A stretch of DNA of 64,000 nt from NCBI RefSeq assembly GCF_019679475.1, contig NZ_JAIEZP010000001.1, forward strand, positions 1,054,001-1,118,000, written 5' to 3'. The stretch comes from Hyphomonas sediminis (GTDB taxonomy: Bacteria > Pseudomonadota > Alphaproteobacteria > Caulobacterales > Hyphomonadaceae). The translations under genes and the position numbers were made by a program. Under the pieces are notes generated by a model. It had not been told where the DNA came from. It saw only the letters and a list, made by a program, of their open reading frames with translations, and searched no databases. This document shows, piece by piece, positions 53,783-63,577 of the stretch (position 1 is the stretch's first letter; each line of letters starts with the position of its first letter).

Positions 53783-54979
53783 CTATTTCAGGAGCGCCTC
53801 AACGCCCGGCAGTTCCTTGCCTTCCATCCATTCGAGGAAGGCGCCGCCGGCGGTGGAGATGAAGGTGAAATCGCCGCTGACACCGGCATGGTTGAGGGCT
53901 GCGACCGTGTCGCCGCCGCCGGCGACCGCGATCAGCTTGCCGCTCTTGGCGAGGCTGGCGGCCGCTTCAGCGACTTTCACCGTTGCCGTGTCGAAGGGCT
54001 GAAGCTCGAAGGCGCCCAGCGGGCCATTCCAGATCGCCGTTTTCGCGCGGGCGAGGGCGTCGGAGAGATATACGATGGTTTGCGGGCCGGCATCGAGCAC
54101 CATTTCATCGGCGCCGATTTCACCCAGGCCGCAGACGCGATTGTCCGCATGCGCCTTGAACTCCTTCGTCACGACGACATCCTTGGGTAGAAGGATTTCG
54201 CAGCCGGCAGCCTTGGCAGCGGCCTGGATCTCGCGGACAGTCGGGGCCAGGTCATGCTCACAGAGCGACTTGCCGACATTGACGCCATCTGCGGCGAGGA
54301 AAGTGTTGGCCATGCCGCCGCCAATGGCGAGCATGTCCACCTTCGAGACGAGGTTTTTCAGGAGGTCGATCTTGGAAGAGACCTTCGCGCCGCCGACAAT
54401 CGCCATCACCGGGCGCTGGGGCGCGCCAAGGGCTTTGTCGAGTGCGTCGAGTTCGGCTTCCATCGTCACGCCTGCATAGGCAGGCAGGATCTCTGCCAGA
54501 ACCGCAGTGGAAACGTGGCGGCGGTGAGCGGCGGAGAAGGCGTCGTTGACGTAGATGTCGCCAAGAGCAGCGATTTCCCTGGCCAGCTCGGGATCGCCTT
54601 TTTCCTCGCCTTTATAATAGCGGGTGTTTTCCAGGAGGATCACGCCGGCGGGCGGCAGGTCGGCAATGGCCTGTTTGACGTGATCACCCTTGCAGTCTGC
54701 GATGAAGCTGACATTGGCGCCGAGCACCTTGGAGAATGCGCCGGCGACGGGCGCCAGGCTCATTTCGGCAACGCGCTCGCCCTTGGGGCGGCCGAAATGG
54801 GCGAGCAAGGCCACCTTGGCGCCTGCTGTGCGCAGGGACTGAACTGTATCGACGGCAGCCCGCAGGCGCGTATCGTCAGTCACCAGACCATTTTCCATGG
54901 GGACGTTGAAGTCGACACGAACGAGCGCAACCTTGCCAGTGAGGTTGCCTGCGTCGGCGATACGTTTGAACGAGGGCAT
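53783..54979 (-). CDS. pgk: phosphoglycerate kinase
   Basis: Makes ATP from 1,3-bisphosphoglycerate. The 398-residue two-lobed protein has [11 protein letters not shown] (substrate loop), [33 protein letters not shown] and the C-terminal nucleotide loop GGGDTVAAL, all intact. It lies 114 bp after gap in the same direction. In the short gap GCCGCCGC.. and its partner form a GC-rich hairpin that may regulate the balance of the two products, but that is a guess. Confidence 0.97.
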   Translation of the reverse strand: MPSFKRIADAGNLTGKVALVRVDFNVPMENGLVTDDTRLRAAVDTVQSLRTAGAKVALLAHFGRPKGERVAEMSLAPVAGAFSKVLGANVSFIADCKGDHVKQAIADLPPAGVILLENTRYYKGEEKGDPELAREIAALGDIYVNDAFSAAHRRHVSTAVLAEILPAYAGVTMEAELDALDKALGAPQRPVMAIVGGAKVSSKIDLLKNLVSKVDMLAIGGGMANTFLAADGVNVGKSLCEHDLAPTVREIQAAAKAAGCEILLPKDVVVTKEFKAHADNRVCGLGEIGADEMVLDAGPQTIVYLSDALARAKTAIWNGPLGAFELQPFDTATVKVAEAAASLAKSGKLIAVAGGGDTVAALNHAGVSGDFTFISTAGGAFLEWMEGKELPGVEALLK

Positions 54980-55093
54980 TTCAATTCTCCGCTGTCCTCC
55001 GCATCGGAACGGAGGGCTCGTGAAGCCATGTTGAAGTGCCGCCGCAGGCGCCCCCGCCAGTCGCAGGAGGCGCGAGCGGCGGGGGAGGGCAGA

Positions 55094-56104
55094 TCAGATC
55101 AGCTTCGCAAGCGCGATGGCGGTGTCGGCCATACGGGTCGAGAAGCCCCACTCGTTGTCATACCAGGTCATGATGGAGACGAAGTTTCCATCCATCACCT
55201 TGGTCTGATCGAGGTGGAAGATCGAAGAGCGGTTGTCGTGGATGAAGTCGACCGAGACGTTCGGAACTTCGGTGTAGCCGAGGATGTCTTTCAACGGGCC
55301 GGCGTCAGCCGCTGCCTTGATGGCAGCGTTGATTTCTTCGACGGTCGTGGCCTTTTTGGCGACGAATTTCAGGTCGACGACCGACACGTTCGGCGTGGGT
55401 ACGCGGACGGAAATGCCGTCGAGCTTGCCTTTGAGTTCCGGCAGAACGAGGCCGACAGCCTTGGCAGCGCCGGTCGAGGTCGGGATCATCGAGAGCGCAG
55501 CGGCGCGGCCACGGTAGAGATCCTTGTGCATCTGGTCGAGCGAGGGCTGGTCATTCGTGTACGAATGGATGGTCGTCATCATGCCTTTTTCGATGCCGAC
55601 GGCCTTGTGCAGGACAGCGGCGACCGGGGCGAGACAGTTCGTGGTGCACGAGGCGTTGGAGACGACCATGTGCTCTTTCTTGAGCTTGTCGTGGTTCACG
55701 CCGTACACGACCGTCAGGTCTGCGCCGTCAGCGGGGGCCGAGACGAGCACGCGCTTTGCGCCAGCAGCAAGGTGAGCCGAAGCCTTGTCCTTGCTGGTGA
55801 AGATGCCGGTGCACTCCATCGCAATGTCTACGTCGAGTTCGCGGTGGGGCAGGTCTTTCGGGTCGCGGATCGCGGTCACGAGGATCGGCTTGCCGTTGAT
55901 GACAATCTTGTCACCGTCGACCGTCACGTCTGCGGGGAAACGACCATGGATCGAGTCAAAACGCAGCAGGTGCGCATTGGTCTCAACCGGGCCCAGATCG
56001 TTAATGGCCACGACTTCAATGTCGGTACGGCCGTGCTCGATAATCGAGCGCAGAACCAGACGGCCAATGCGGCCGAACCCGTTGATTGCAACACGAACGG
56101 TCAT
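55094..56104 (-). CDS. gap: glyceraldehyde-3-phosphate dehydrogenase
   Basis: The 336-residue type I enzyme has [17 protein letters not shown], the NAD-selective Asp36 in INDLG, the catalytic Cys153 in [12 protein letters not shown], the histidine in TIHSYTNDQ, and WYDNEWGFS. The start at 56104 has GGAGAAATAAAG before it; an open frame to 56368 has no meaning. First gene of the gap-pgk-fba operon, with the promoter in the 196-bp gap shared with the divergent EamA transporter gene. Confidence 0.97.
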   Translation of the reverse strand: MTVRVAINGFGRIGRLVLRSIIEHGRTDIEVVAINDLGPVETNAHLLRFDSIHGRFPADVTVDGDKIVINGKPILVTAIRDPKDLPHRELDVDIAMECTGIFTSKDKASAHLAAGAKRVLVSAPADGADLTVVYGVNHDKLKKEHMVVSNASCTTNCLAPVAAVLHKAVGIEKGMMTTIHSYTNDQPSLDQMHKDLYRGRAAALSMIPTSTGAAKAVGLVLPELKGKLDGISVRVPTPNVSVVDLKFVAKKATTVEEINAAIKAAADAGPLKDILGYTEVPNVSVDFIHDNRSSIFHLDQTKVMDGNFVSIMTWYDNEWGFSTRMADTAIALAKLI

Positions 56105-56300
56105 CTTTATTTCTCCTCTCGGGCGAGCAAATTCACAGCTTTGCGCCCCTTTAAATGGGTGTGGTTGCCCCGTCCACCCCGCACTGTGCGGCACCGCGAC
56201 GCGAAACGGGACAAAACGGATTTCTGCCTTGCTGCTTGCAAGCTGCGTGCTAGTCCGGAGGTGTTCAAGGCCGGGACTGACAACCAGCGGGAGGACAACG

Positions 56301-57242
56301 ATGACAATGCCCTCGACGCCGGCGGTCGCAGCATCCCGGCGCCCCGCAATCGTCTGGCTAATCTTCATCGCGCTGACGATCCTGTGGGCGGGCGCCTACG
56401 GCCTGACCCGGATTGCCGTGGGCAAGGACACGGGCGCCGGCCTGCCGCCAGAATGGGTGTTGCCCGGCCGGCTGACCGGGGGCGCCATCTTCCTGCTGCT
56501 CCTGATGCTGGCGACGGGAAAACGCCTGCCGCCACTCAGCGACCGGCGCCGCTGGGGCGTCATCGTGGCGATGGGGATCGCCGGATCGCTGGTCCCGTTC
56601 TTCCTGATTACCGTGGCCCAGCAGAGCGTCGATTCGAGCCTGGCGGCCCTCTACACGGCCGCTGCGCCGGTCTTTGTGGTGCTGGGGGCAACCTTTTTCT
56701 TCGCCGATGAACGGATGACGCGGAATACCGGCCTCGGAATTCTCTGCGGTTTTGCCGGGGTGGTGGCCCTGTTCGGGCCAGAAGCCGTGCAGCATTTCGG
56801 ATCGGCCAGCATGACAGCGCAGCTGCTGCTCCTCATGGCGACACTGTCCTTTTCGGCCAGCACGCTGATTGCGCGGGCAGCCCCGACGATGGACGCGATC
56901 CCGATGGCGGCAGGGTTTGTCTCGGTTTCGGCAGTGCTTTCCTGGCCGCTCGTGTTTACCGTGGATAAGGCCGCCGTTTCAGCCGATTGGCACCATTGGC
57001 TGGCCGTGGCGGGTCTGGGGCTGGGCCCGTCTGGCATCGCCCAGGCGCTCTACATGGCCCTGATTGCCCGGGCAGGGGCAACGTTCCAGTCGCTGACGGG
57101 CTATTCTGTACCTGTGGCAGGCGCAGCGTTTGGCTGGCTGTTCTTCCGCGAGACACAGAGTTGGAATGCCGCGTTGGCCTTCGGGCTGATCCTGGGCGGT
57201 GTCTGGCTTGCGCGGCGGGGCGGACGGGGCCGACAGGGCTGA
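56301..57242 (+). CDS. EamA/DMT family transporter
   Basis: The 313-residue protein has ten membrane helices in two EamA repeats (about 15-145 and 160-300). Each repeat shows the end motif: [20 protein letters not shown] in the first and [20 protein letters not shown] in the second. Inner membrane exporter or importer of small metabolites; the substrate is unknown. The ATG at 56301 has GGGAGGA 6 bp before it. The longer open frame upstream to 55785 overlaps gap on the other strand and is rejected. Confidence 0.9.
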   Translation: MTMPSTPAVAASRRPAIVWLIFIALTILWAGAYGLTRIAVGKDTGAGLPPEWVLPGRLTGGAIFLLLLMLATGKRLPPLSDRRRWGVIVAMGIAGSLVPFFLITVAQQSVDSSLAALYTAAAPVFVVLGATFFFADERMTRNTGLGILCGFAGVVALFGPEAVQHFGSASMTAQLLLLMATLSFSASTLIARAAPTMDAIPMAAGFVSVSAVLSWPLVFTVDKAAVSADWHHWLAVAGLGLGPSGIAQALYMALIARAGATFQSLTGYSVPVAGAAFGWLFFRETQSWNAALAFGLILGGVWLARRGGRGRQG

Positions 57243-57370
57243 ACTTATCCACGGGATAGGCACTCGCCTGTCAGGGGAAAAAATTGAGGCCGCCCGACCG
57301 AAAAAGCTCAAAAAATGCTCCAAGGAAAACTCCAACGGCGGGGCGAAAAACTCCAACCGTCCTCCAAGGA

Positions 57371-57781
57371 TTACTCGGTCAGCGCCGGGCAGCGGGTCCA
57401 TTGTTTGGCGCGCGCCCAGTCCGAGCGGATGCCGGAGGCGTCCTTGCCAGCGAGCAGGAACGCATCGTCTCGCACCCAATCGGTGACCAGCGTGGCGCCA
57501 TCTTCGCGCCACCAGGGGAAGCGGCCGTCGAAGGCCTTCACATCCCAATTGCCCATATCGCCGCCGGGCGTGCGTACATGGATCGTGTCTTCATCGACCG
57601 CTTCGATGATCGCCGGATTATCGCAGCTGACCTGCGGGACGTTGACGATGACATCTTCCCCGTCCGGAAAGGCGATCTGGTAGCGACCGACAAAAGGCGC
57701 GGCGTCGGCGGGCTCCACATCGGCAAGGGCTGGGAGGGCGAAAAGGGCGGCGAGGCCGAGAAGGGGGAGCATCTGTTTCAT
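57371..57781 (-). CDS. secreted protein of unknown function
   Basis: The 136-residue protein has a signal peptide (MKQMLPLLGLAALFALPALA) and a small mature domain with FVGRYQIAFPDGEDVIVNV, two cysteines and VRDDAFLLAGKDASG. I do not recognise a family. It is convergent with the EamA gene. It lies just after secA in the same direction, with 107 bp between. Confidence 0.68.
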   Translation of the reverse strand: MKQMLPLLGLAALFALPALADVEPADAAPFVGRYQIAFPDGEDVIVNVPQVSCDNPAIIEAVDEDTIHVRTPGGDMGNWDVKAFDGRFPWWREDGATLVTDWVRDDAFLLAGKDASGIRSDWARAKQWTRCPALTE

Positions 57782-57833
57782 ACAGGCACGGTAACGCGCG
57801 CCAGCGCGCGCGGCTTCCCCCTGAAACGGGGTA

Positions 57834-57857
57834 CGCCCCGCCTTGAGGGGCGGGGCG
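57834..57857. terminator. GC-rich hairpin after secA
   Basis: CGCCCCGCC-TTGAGG-GGCGGGGCG, perfect 9-bp arms, 31 bp beyond the secA stop on the minus strand. No T run follows, so it may be only partly active. Confidence 0.5.
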
Positions 57858-57888
57858 CAGCAATTTCTCTCAGCTCTCAGAGTGCCGA

Positions 57889-60642
57889 TCAGGCTTTCTG
57901 GGGGACGATGGCGCCGTGGCAGTATTTGTACTTCTTGCCCGAGCCACAGGGGCAGGCGGCGTTGCGCGGCGTGTTCGACCAGTCGTCTTCAGCCTGATGG
58001 AGTGGCTGGCCGGGCGGGGTCGAGGTATCGTCCGGGTCCATCTCGTTGACGCCGGTATCGGGATCGAGCTTGGTCTCGTGCATCTGCTGGGGCGGCGGCG
58101 CAACCGGCGCAGGACGCGGCGGCGGCGCGGTGGCTGGCTGCTGCGCCGGAGCCTGTTGCACGCGGATGTGCATCAGCGAGCGGGTGACGGTGGCGCGCAG
58201 TTCGTTCAGCAGGCCATCGAAGAGGTTGAAGGCTTCGCGCTTGAACTCGTTAAGCGGGTCACGCTGGCCATAGGAGCGCAGGTGGATGACCGAGCGGAGC
58301 TGGTCGATCTGCTGCAGGTGTTCGCGCCAGCGCAGGTCCAGCACCTGAAGCAGGAACTGCTTTTCGATGCGGCGCATCTGGGCTTCGCCCACCATGCCGA
58401 TGAGGTCAGTATACTGCTTGTTGACAGCTTCGCGAACGCGCGCGGCGATTTCTTCGTTAGCCACGCCTTCTTCGGCAGCCCATTCGCGGACGGGAAGCTC
58501 GATGGCGAAATCGGTTTTCAGGCTCTCATCCAGGCCGGCAATATCCCACTGCTCGGCATAAGCCTTTTCTGGCATCGTGCGGGCAATGAGCGAATCGATC
58601 ACGCTGTCGCGCATATCTTCGATCACATCGGAGACATCGTCGGAACGCAGGAACTCCAAACGCTGTTCGAAGATGGCCTTCCGCTGATCGTTGATCACGT
58701 CGTCATATTTGAGGACGTTCTTGCGGATCTCGTAATTGCGTTCCTCGATCTTGCGCTGCGAGGTTTCCATCGCCTTGTTCATCCAGGGATGGGTGATGCC
58801 CTCATCTTCCTTGATGCCCAGGCGGCGCATGACGGCGTCCATCCGGTCTGCTGCGAAAATACGCATCAGATCGTCTTCGATCGAGATGTAGAATTTCGAC
58901 TTGCCGGGGTCGCCCTGGCGGCCCGTGCGGCCACGCAGCTGGTTGTCGATCCGGCGGCTTTCGTGACGCTCCGTGCCAAGAACATACAGGCCGCCGGCGT
59001 CCAGCGCCTGCTTTTTCTTGACTTCGATGTCGGCCTTGATCTGGGCCGACAGCAGCGAGATTTCGCCTTCCGAGAGTTCGTGGCCAAGGGCTTTTTCCTT
59101 GGCGGTTTTTTCCTGCTCGAGGCGCATTTCGAAGTTGCCGCCGAGCTGGATGTCAGTACCGCGGCCCGCCATGTTGGTGGCCACGGTAACGGCGCCGGGA
59201 ACGCCGGCTTCGGCGACGATGAAGGCTTCCTGCTCGTGGTGACGCGCGTTCAGCACCTTGTGCGGAATGCGCTGCGCGGTGAGCAGGTGGGAGATGAGTT
59301 CGGATTTCTCAATTGAGGCAGTGCCCAGCAGGATCGGCTGGCCCTTGGCGTTGGCGGCGCGCACTTCCTTAATGATCTCGGCGTACTTTGCCTTGGCGGT
59401 ACGGTAGACAACATCGTCCTCGTCGATCCGGAGAACAGGTTTGTTCGTGGGCAGATCAACGACTTCCAGCTTGTAGATGTCTGCAAACTCGGACGCTTCG
59501 GTCAGCGCCGTGCCGGTCATGCCGGCGAGCTTTTTGTAGAGGCGGAAATAGTTCTGGAAGGTGATCGAGGCGAGCGTCTGGTTCTCGGGCTTGATGTCGA
59601 CCTTTTCCTTCGCCTCGATGGCCTGATGGAGGCCTTCGGAGAGGCGGCGGCCTTCCATCATCCGGCCAGTGAACTCGTCAATGAGCATCACCTGGTCGTC
59701 TTTGACGATGTAGTCCTTGTCGCGGCTGTAGAGCTTGTGAGCGCGCAGCGCCTGATTTGAATGGTGAACCAGGGTGATGTTGGACGGTTCCCAGAGCGAG
59801 CCTTCGAGCAGGCCCATTTCCAGCAGCCAGTTCTCGATCTTCTCGGTGCCGTTTTCGGTGAACACGACCGAGCGCTGTTTTTCGTCGAGTTCGAAATCGT
59901 CGGCCTCAAGGCGCGGGATCAGGCCGTCGACAGCGATGTAGAGCTCCGAGCGGTCGTCGGTCGGGCCGGAGATGATCAGCGGGGTGCGCGCTTCGTCGAT
60001 GAGGATCGAGTCGACCTCGTCGGTAATGGCGAAGTGGTGTCCACGCTGGGCCATCTGGTCCAGCGAGTATTTCATGTTGTCGCGCAGGTAATCGAAGCCG
60101 AATTCGTTGTTCGTGCCGTAGGTGATGTCGGCAGCGTAGGCGGCCTTGCGCTCTTCATCGCTGATGCCGTGGACGATGATGCCGGTGGACATGCCGAGGG
60201 CGGCGTAAATGCGGCCCATCCACTCGCCGTCGCGGCGGGCGAGATAGTCGTTGACGGTGATGACGTGCACGCCTTTGCCCTCGAGGGCGTTGAGATAGGC
60301 GGCCAGGGTGGCGACAAGGGTCTTGCCCTCACCGGTGCGCATTTCGGCGATGGCGCCGGAGTGGAGGATCATGCCCCCCATCAACTGCACATCGAAGTGG
60401 CGCATGTTGTTGGTCCGCTTGGCAGCTTCGCGGACAACCGCGAAGGCTTCTTCAAGCAGGCTGTCGAGGCTGGCGCCGTCGGCCAGGCGTTTGCGGAACT
60501 CGGCCGTTTTGCCCTTCAGCGACTGATCGGAGAGGGCCTCCATGATCGGCTCAAGCGCGTTGATCCGGTTTACACGGGCCCTGAGCGGCTTGATCTTGCG
60601 CTCATTGACGGTTCCGAAAATCTTGCGGGCTATGGAAAGCAT
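57889..60642 (-). CDS. secA: preprotein translocase ATPase SecA
   Basis: The motor of the Sec pathway, pushing unfolded proteins through SecYEG. The 917-residue protein has Walker A MRTGEGKT at 101-108, the box [40 protein letters not shown], and the C-terminal zinc motif [14 protein letters not shown] after a Pro/Ala/Gln-rich linker. Length and domains are normal. It stands opposite to the PPIase gene, so both promoters lie in the 180-bp gap at 60643-60822. The many lipoproteins in this window depend on it. Confidence 0.98.
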   Translation of the reverse strand: MLSIARKIFGTVNERKIKPLRARVNRINALEPIMEALSDQSLKGKTAEFRKRLADGASLDSLLEEAFAVVREAAKRTNNMRHFDVQLMGGMILHSGAIAEMRTGEGKTLVATLAAYLNALEGKGVHVITVNDYLARRDGEWMGRIYAALGMSTGIIVHGISDEERKAAYAADITYGTNNEFGFDYLRDNMKYSLDQMAQRGHHFAITDEVDSILIDEARTPLIISGPTDDRSELYIAVDGLIPRLEADDFELDEKQRSVVFTENGTEKIENWLLEMGLLEGSLWEPSNITLVHHSNQALRAHKLYSRDKDYIVKDDQVMLIDEFTGRMMEGRRLSEGLHQAIEAKEKVDIKPENQTLASITFQNYFRLYKKLAGMTGTALTEASEFADIYKLEVVDLPTNKPVLRIDEDDVVYRTAKAKYAEIIKEVRAANAKGQPILLGTASIEKSELISHLLTAQRIPHKVLNARHHEQEAFIVAEAGVPGAVTVATNMAGRGTDIQLGGNFEMRLEQEKTAKEKALGHELSEGEISLLSAQIKADIEVKKKQALDAGGLYVLGTERHESRRIDNQLRGRTGRQGDPGKSKFYISIEDDLMRIFAADRMDAVMRRLGIKEDEGITHPWMNKAMETSQRKIEERNYEIRKNVLKYDDVINDQRKAIFEQRLEFLRSDDVSDVIEDMRDSVIDSLIARTMPEKAYAEQWDIAGLDESLKTDFAIELPVREWAAEEGVANEEIAARVREAVNKQYTDLIGMVGEAQMRRIEKQFLLQVLDLRWREHLQQIDQLRSVIHLRSYGQRDPLNEFKREAFNLFDGLLNELRATVTRSLMHIRVQQAPAQQPATAPPPRPAPVAPPPQQMHETKLDPDTGVNEMDPDDTSTPPGQPLHQAEDDWSNTPRNAACPCGSGKKYKYCHGAIVPQKA

Positions 60643-60822
60643 ATAAGTAGCACCAACTAATTCGGGTAAAATTTCTAATCCTGACAGACATCTTACAGGA
60701 CTTTTCCGGGTTCTCCCACCGCGCCTTTACCGGATGAAACCACTCGACCAGCGCGCGGGGCAGACTTAAGAACGCCGCCATGGGGTGTCAATGCGGTGGC
60801 GTCAGCCCGGGAGGACAGTCAG

Positions 60823-61734
60823 ATGATCCGGATGAGTGCTGATTTTTCAGTCATTTGCGTTTCGATCGCAGCGCTTGCGCTGGGGGCGTGTTCGGATTCG
60901 GGCTTTCGGGTGGAACAGCCCCGGGAGGTGAACCGGGAAGTCGCCGCAACGGTCAATGGTGAGGCAATTTACACCTCGGATGTCGAATTGGAGGCAGTGG
61001 CGCGGGGGCTGGTGATCTCCGGCGCGGCGCTGAAGGTCGAGGATGAGGCCTATAAACAGGTGCTCGACCAGCTGATCGACCAGAAGCTGATGGCGCAGGA
61101 AGCCCTGCGCCGGGATCTCGACCGCGACCCGGCGGGCGTGCGCCGGCTGGAAATGGCGCGCGAGCGGATCCTCGGAAACCTGCTGGTCGAAAGCGTGGTG
61201 GCCTCGCAGGTCACTGACGAGATGATCGACAAGATGTATTCCGAACAGGTGCGCCTGCAGCAGGTGAACGACCAGGTGTCGGTGGCGCATATCGTGACGG
61301 AGACCGAGGAAGAGGCCGAGAAGGTCTGGCTGCGCATCCAAGCGGGAGAGACGTTCGAGAGCCTCGTGTTCAACAATTCCAAGGATAGCGCTACCCGAAT
61401 GGAGAATGGCGACCTTGGCTATGTGGCGCCCAACAACCTGCCTGAGCCTTATCCGGTGATGATCGCCAATACGGCGGTGGGGGAGGTCTCCGCACCGTTC
61501 CAGGCGCCTGAAGGTTGGGTCATCCTCAAAGTGAAAGACCGGCGCACTGAGCCGCCCAAGACACGTGAGGAAATGCGCCCCGAAATTGCGACCTTCCTGA
61601 CACTCAGCGAAGTCAGCCGCGTGCTGCGCCGGCTGCGCACCGAAGCGGTGATCGAGCAGGGGACAGGCAAGAACTACAGCCCGGCAAGCGATCCTGCCGT
61701 GCCGGGCAACCCCCTTACCGGAGACGAATTGTGA
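60823..61734 (+). CDS. peptidyl-prolyl isomerase lipoprotein (PpiC/SurA-like)
   Basis: The 303-residue protein begins with a lipoprotein signal (ICVSIAALALGAC, Cys23), then a SurA_N-type helical region (AATVNGEAIYTSDVELEAVA, KQVLDQLIDQKLMAQEA) and a parvulin domain at about 143-240 (VAHIVTETEEEAEKVWLRIQ, NGDLGYV). It should help folding of outer membrane and envelope proteins. GGGAGGA lies 8 bp before the ATG at 60823. Its stop overlaps argJ (GTGA), so it is the first gene of a coupled run. Confidence 0.92.
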   Translation: MIRMSADFSVICVSIAALALGACSDSGFRVEQPREVNREVAATVNGEAIYTSDVELEAVARGLVISGAALKVEDEAYKQVLDQLIDQKLMAQEALRRDLDRDPAGVRRLEMARERILGNLLVESVVASQVTDEMIDKMYSEQVRLQQVNDQVSVAHIVTETEEEAEKVWLRIQAGETFESLVFNNSKDSATRMENGDLGYVAPNNLPEPYPVMIANTAVGEVSAPFQAPEGWVILKVKDRRTEPPKTREEMRPEIATFLTLSEVSRVLRRLRTEAVIEQGTGKNYSPASDPAVPGNPLTGDEL

Positions 61735-62981
61735 ACCTGAAACCATCGCCCTTTGCACCGGCAACCTTTCCGAAGCTTCCCGATGTTCGCGGCCTGAGGG
61801 CGGTGGCTGGCAGCCGTGGGTTCTATGCGCGCCGGGGTATAGAGCGCGATGACGTGTTCCTGGTGGCGTTCGATCCGGGCACGACTTGTGGCGGGGTGTA
61901 TACGCGATCGCTGACGGCGTCGGCGGATGTGCGCTGGTGCCGTGAAGCGCTGGAAAAGGGCGGCGGGAAGGCGGCGGCGCTGGTCGTCAATTCCGGCAAT
62001 TCCAACGCATTCACTGGCCCGAGAGGCGTGCTGAAGAATGAAGCGACGCTGGCAGCCATGGTCGAAACGCTTGGCGTGGCGAAGGAAGAGTGTTTCCTGG
62101 CAGCTACCGGTGTGATCGGCGAACCGCTGGCCGATCCCAACTATGTCGGCGCGTTCGTCCCGGACCTTGCCTTGAAGCTGGATAAGCCGGACTGGGAGAA
62201 ACTCGCCCGCGCCTTCATGACGACGGACACCTATGCCAAGGGCGCCGGGCTGACCGTAGACCTCGCCGGCGTGCCGACGAACTTTGCCGGGATTGCCAAA
62301 GGCTCCGGCATGATCGCGCCGAACATGGCGACGATGCTGGCCTATGTGTTCACCGATGCGCCCATCGCGCCAGCGCTGTTGCAAGACATCCTTGAGGACA
62401 TCACCGACGAGACGTTCAACTCGATCACCGTAGACGGCGACACCTCGACCTCCGATACGCTGATGGTGTTCGCCACCGGCGCGACGGGCGACATTCCGAT
62501 CGAGAGCCGCGAAGACCCGCGCTTCCCGGCCTTTGCCCATGCGCTGAAGACAGTGTGCCTCGACCTCGCCCATCAGATCGTCAAGGACGGGGAAGGGGCA
62601 AGCAAGTTCGTGACCATCCGTGTCGAAGGCGCCGTGGCGCACCTGTCAGCCAAGATCGTGGCGGAATCGATTGCAAACTCGCCGCTCATCAAGACGGCAA
62701 TTGCTGCGGGTGACGCGAACTGGGGCCGGATCGTCATGGCGGTCGGCAAGGCGTTCGAGCCGGTCGACACCGAATATCTCGCCATCTGGTTTGACGATGT
62801 GCAGGTGGCCAAAGATGGCGCGCGCGCACCGGACTATGACGAGGCCGCCGCCAGCGCTGTCTTCGCCAAGGATGAATTCACGATCCGGGTCGACCTCGGC
62901 GTGGCGGGCATGGCCTGGACGGTTTGGACCTGCGATCTCACGCATGGATATATCGATATCAACGGTGCCTACCGGACATGA
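61731..62981 (+). CDS. argJ: bifunctional ornithine acetyltransferase / N-acetylglutamate synthase
   Basis: Acts in arginine synthesis, transferring acetyl from N-acetylornithine to glutamate. The 416-residue precursor is cut into two chains before a threonine; the site reads KGSGMIAPNMATML, with the Thr intact. GGKAAALVVNSGNSNAFTG and the C-terminal WVCDLTHGYI-type ending (WTCDLTHGYIDINGAYRT) are family marks. GTG start at 61731 inside the PPIase stop (4-bp overlap), and the mutT start overlaps its stop. Confidence 0.96.
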   Translation: MNLKPSPFAPATFPKLPDVRGLRAVAGSRGFYARRGIERDDVFLVAFDPGTTCGGVYTRSLTASADVRWCREALEKGGGKAAALVVNSGNSNAFTGPRGVLKNEATLAAMVETLGVAKEECFLAATGVIGEPLADPNYVGAFVPDLALKLDKPDWEKLARAFMTTDTYAKGAGLTVDLAGVPTNFAGIAKGSGMIAPNMATMLAYVFTDAPIAPALLQDILEDITDETFNSITVDGDTSTSDTLMVFATGATGDIPIESREDPRFPAFAHALKTVCLDLAHQIVKDGEGASKFVTIRVEGAVAHLSAKIVAESIANSPLIKTAIAAGDANWGRIVMAVGKAFEPVDTEYLAIWFDDVQVAKDGARAPDYDEAAASAVFAKDEFTIRVDLGVAGMAWTVWTCDLTHGYIDINGAYRT

Positions 62982-63436
62982 GCCACAAGTTGCTTCTGGT
63001 CGTTGCGGCCGCGCTGGTTGATCCCGGCGGGCGTATCCTGCTGGCGCAGCGGCCGGAAGGAAAGCAGCTGGCGGGCCTCTGGGAGTTTCCCGGCGGCAAG
63101 ATTGATCCGGGCGAGACGCCAGAGGCCGCGCTGGTGCGCGAGCTGGCCGAAGAGCTGTCGATTACGGTTAAGGAAGAGGAACTGAAGCCGCTGACATTTG
63201 CGAGCTTCACTTACCCCACCTTTCACCTGTTGATGCCATTGTACGGGTGTGAAAGCTGGACCGGGGACATCCACCCGCGTGAAGGCCAGGCAATTGCCTG
63301 GGTGGAGCCCGAAAAGCTGCGAGAGTATCCGGCGCCACCGGCAGATATTCCTCTGTTCGACTGGCTTCTGGAGCAAGCGGAAAAGACCAAAGATGCGCCT
63401 GCTGTCCCCCCTTCTGCGCCGCTGGAAGCGCGATGA
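62978..63436 (+). CDS. mutT: 8-oxo-dGTP diphosphatase (MutT type)
   Basis: The 152-residue Nudix protein has VVAAALVDPGGRILLAQRPE, GLWEFPGGKIDPGETPEAA and a complete Nudix box (39-61) with RELAEEL, the usual MutT form. It cleans oxidised dGTP from the pool. The start overlaps the argJ stop (ATGA); argJ-mutT pairs are common in alphaproteobacteria. The last 44 bp overlap the pilin gene in another frame. Confidence 0.92.
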   Translation: MSHKLLLVVAAALVDPGGRILLAQRPEGKQLAGLWEFPGGKIDPGETPEAALVRELAEELSITVKEEELKPLTFASFTYPTFHLLMPLYGCESWTGDIHPREGQAIAWVEPEKLREYPAPPADIPLFDWLLEQAEKTKDAPAVPPSAPLEAR

Positions 63437-63572
63437 TAAAGGCAGTACCGCTGTCGAATATGGTTTGATCGCCGCGCTGGTGGTGCTGGCTGTGGTCGGG
63501 GGCATGAGCTCCGTGGCAAGCGCCAACGACGATGTTTACTCGACAATTGAGGATAATCTGGTCGGCCTCTGA
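63393..63572 (+). CDS. Flp/Fap-type pilin subunit
   Basis: A 59-residue class IVb prepilin. The leader MRLLSPLLRRWKRDDKG ends in glycine 17; the mature part starts STAVEYGLIAALVVLAVVGG, with Glu at position 5 and the Gly-Leu-Ile-Ala run of Flp pilins. Length is normal. The start at 63393 lies inside mutT in another frame, and no strong ribosome site is visible, so expression may depend on mutT translation. No cpa/tad assembly genes are in the window. Confidence 0.9.
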   Translation: MRLLSPLLRRWKRDDKGSTAVEYGLIAALVVLAVVGGMSSVASANDDVYSTIEDNLVGL

Positions 63573-63577
63573 GCCTG

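Noticed and set aside
54254..56710. 818-codon plus-strand frame over pgk and gap
   Set aside because: Antisense of two highly conserved glycolytic genes. Its final part only touches the start of the EamA gene in another frame.
57916..59316. 466-codon plus-strand frame over secA
   Set aside because: Antisense of SecA; no ribosome site or domain.
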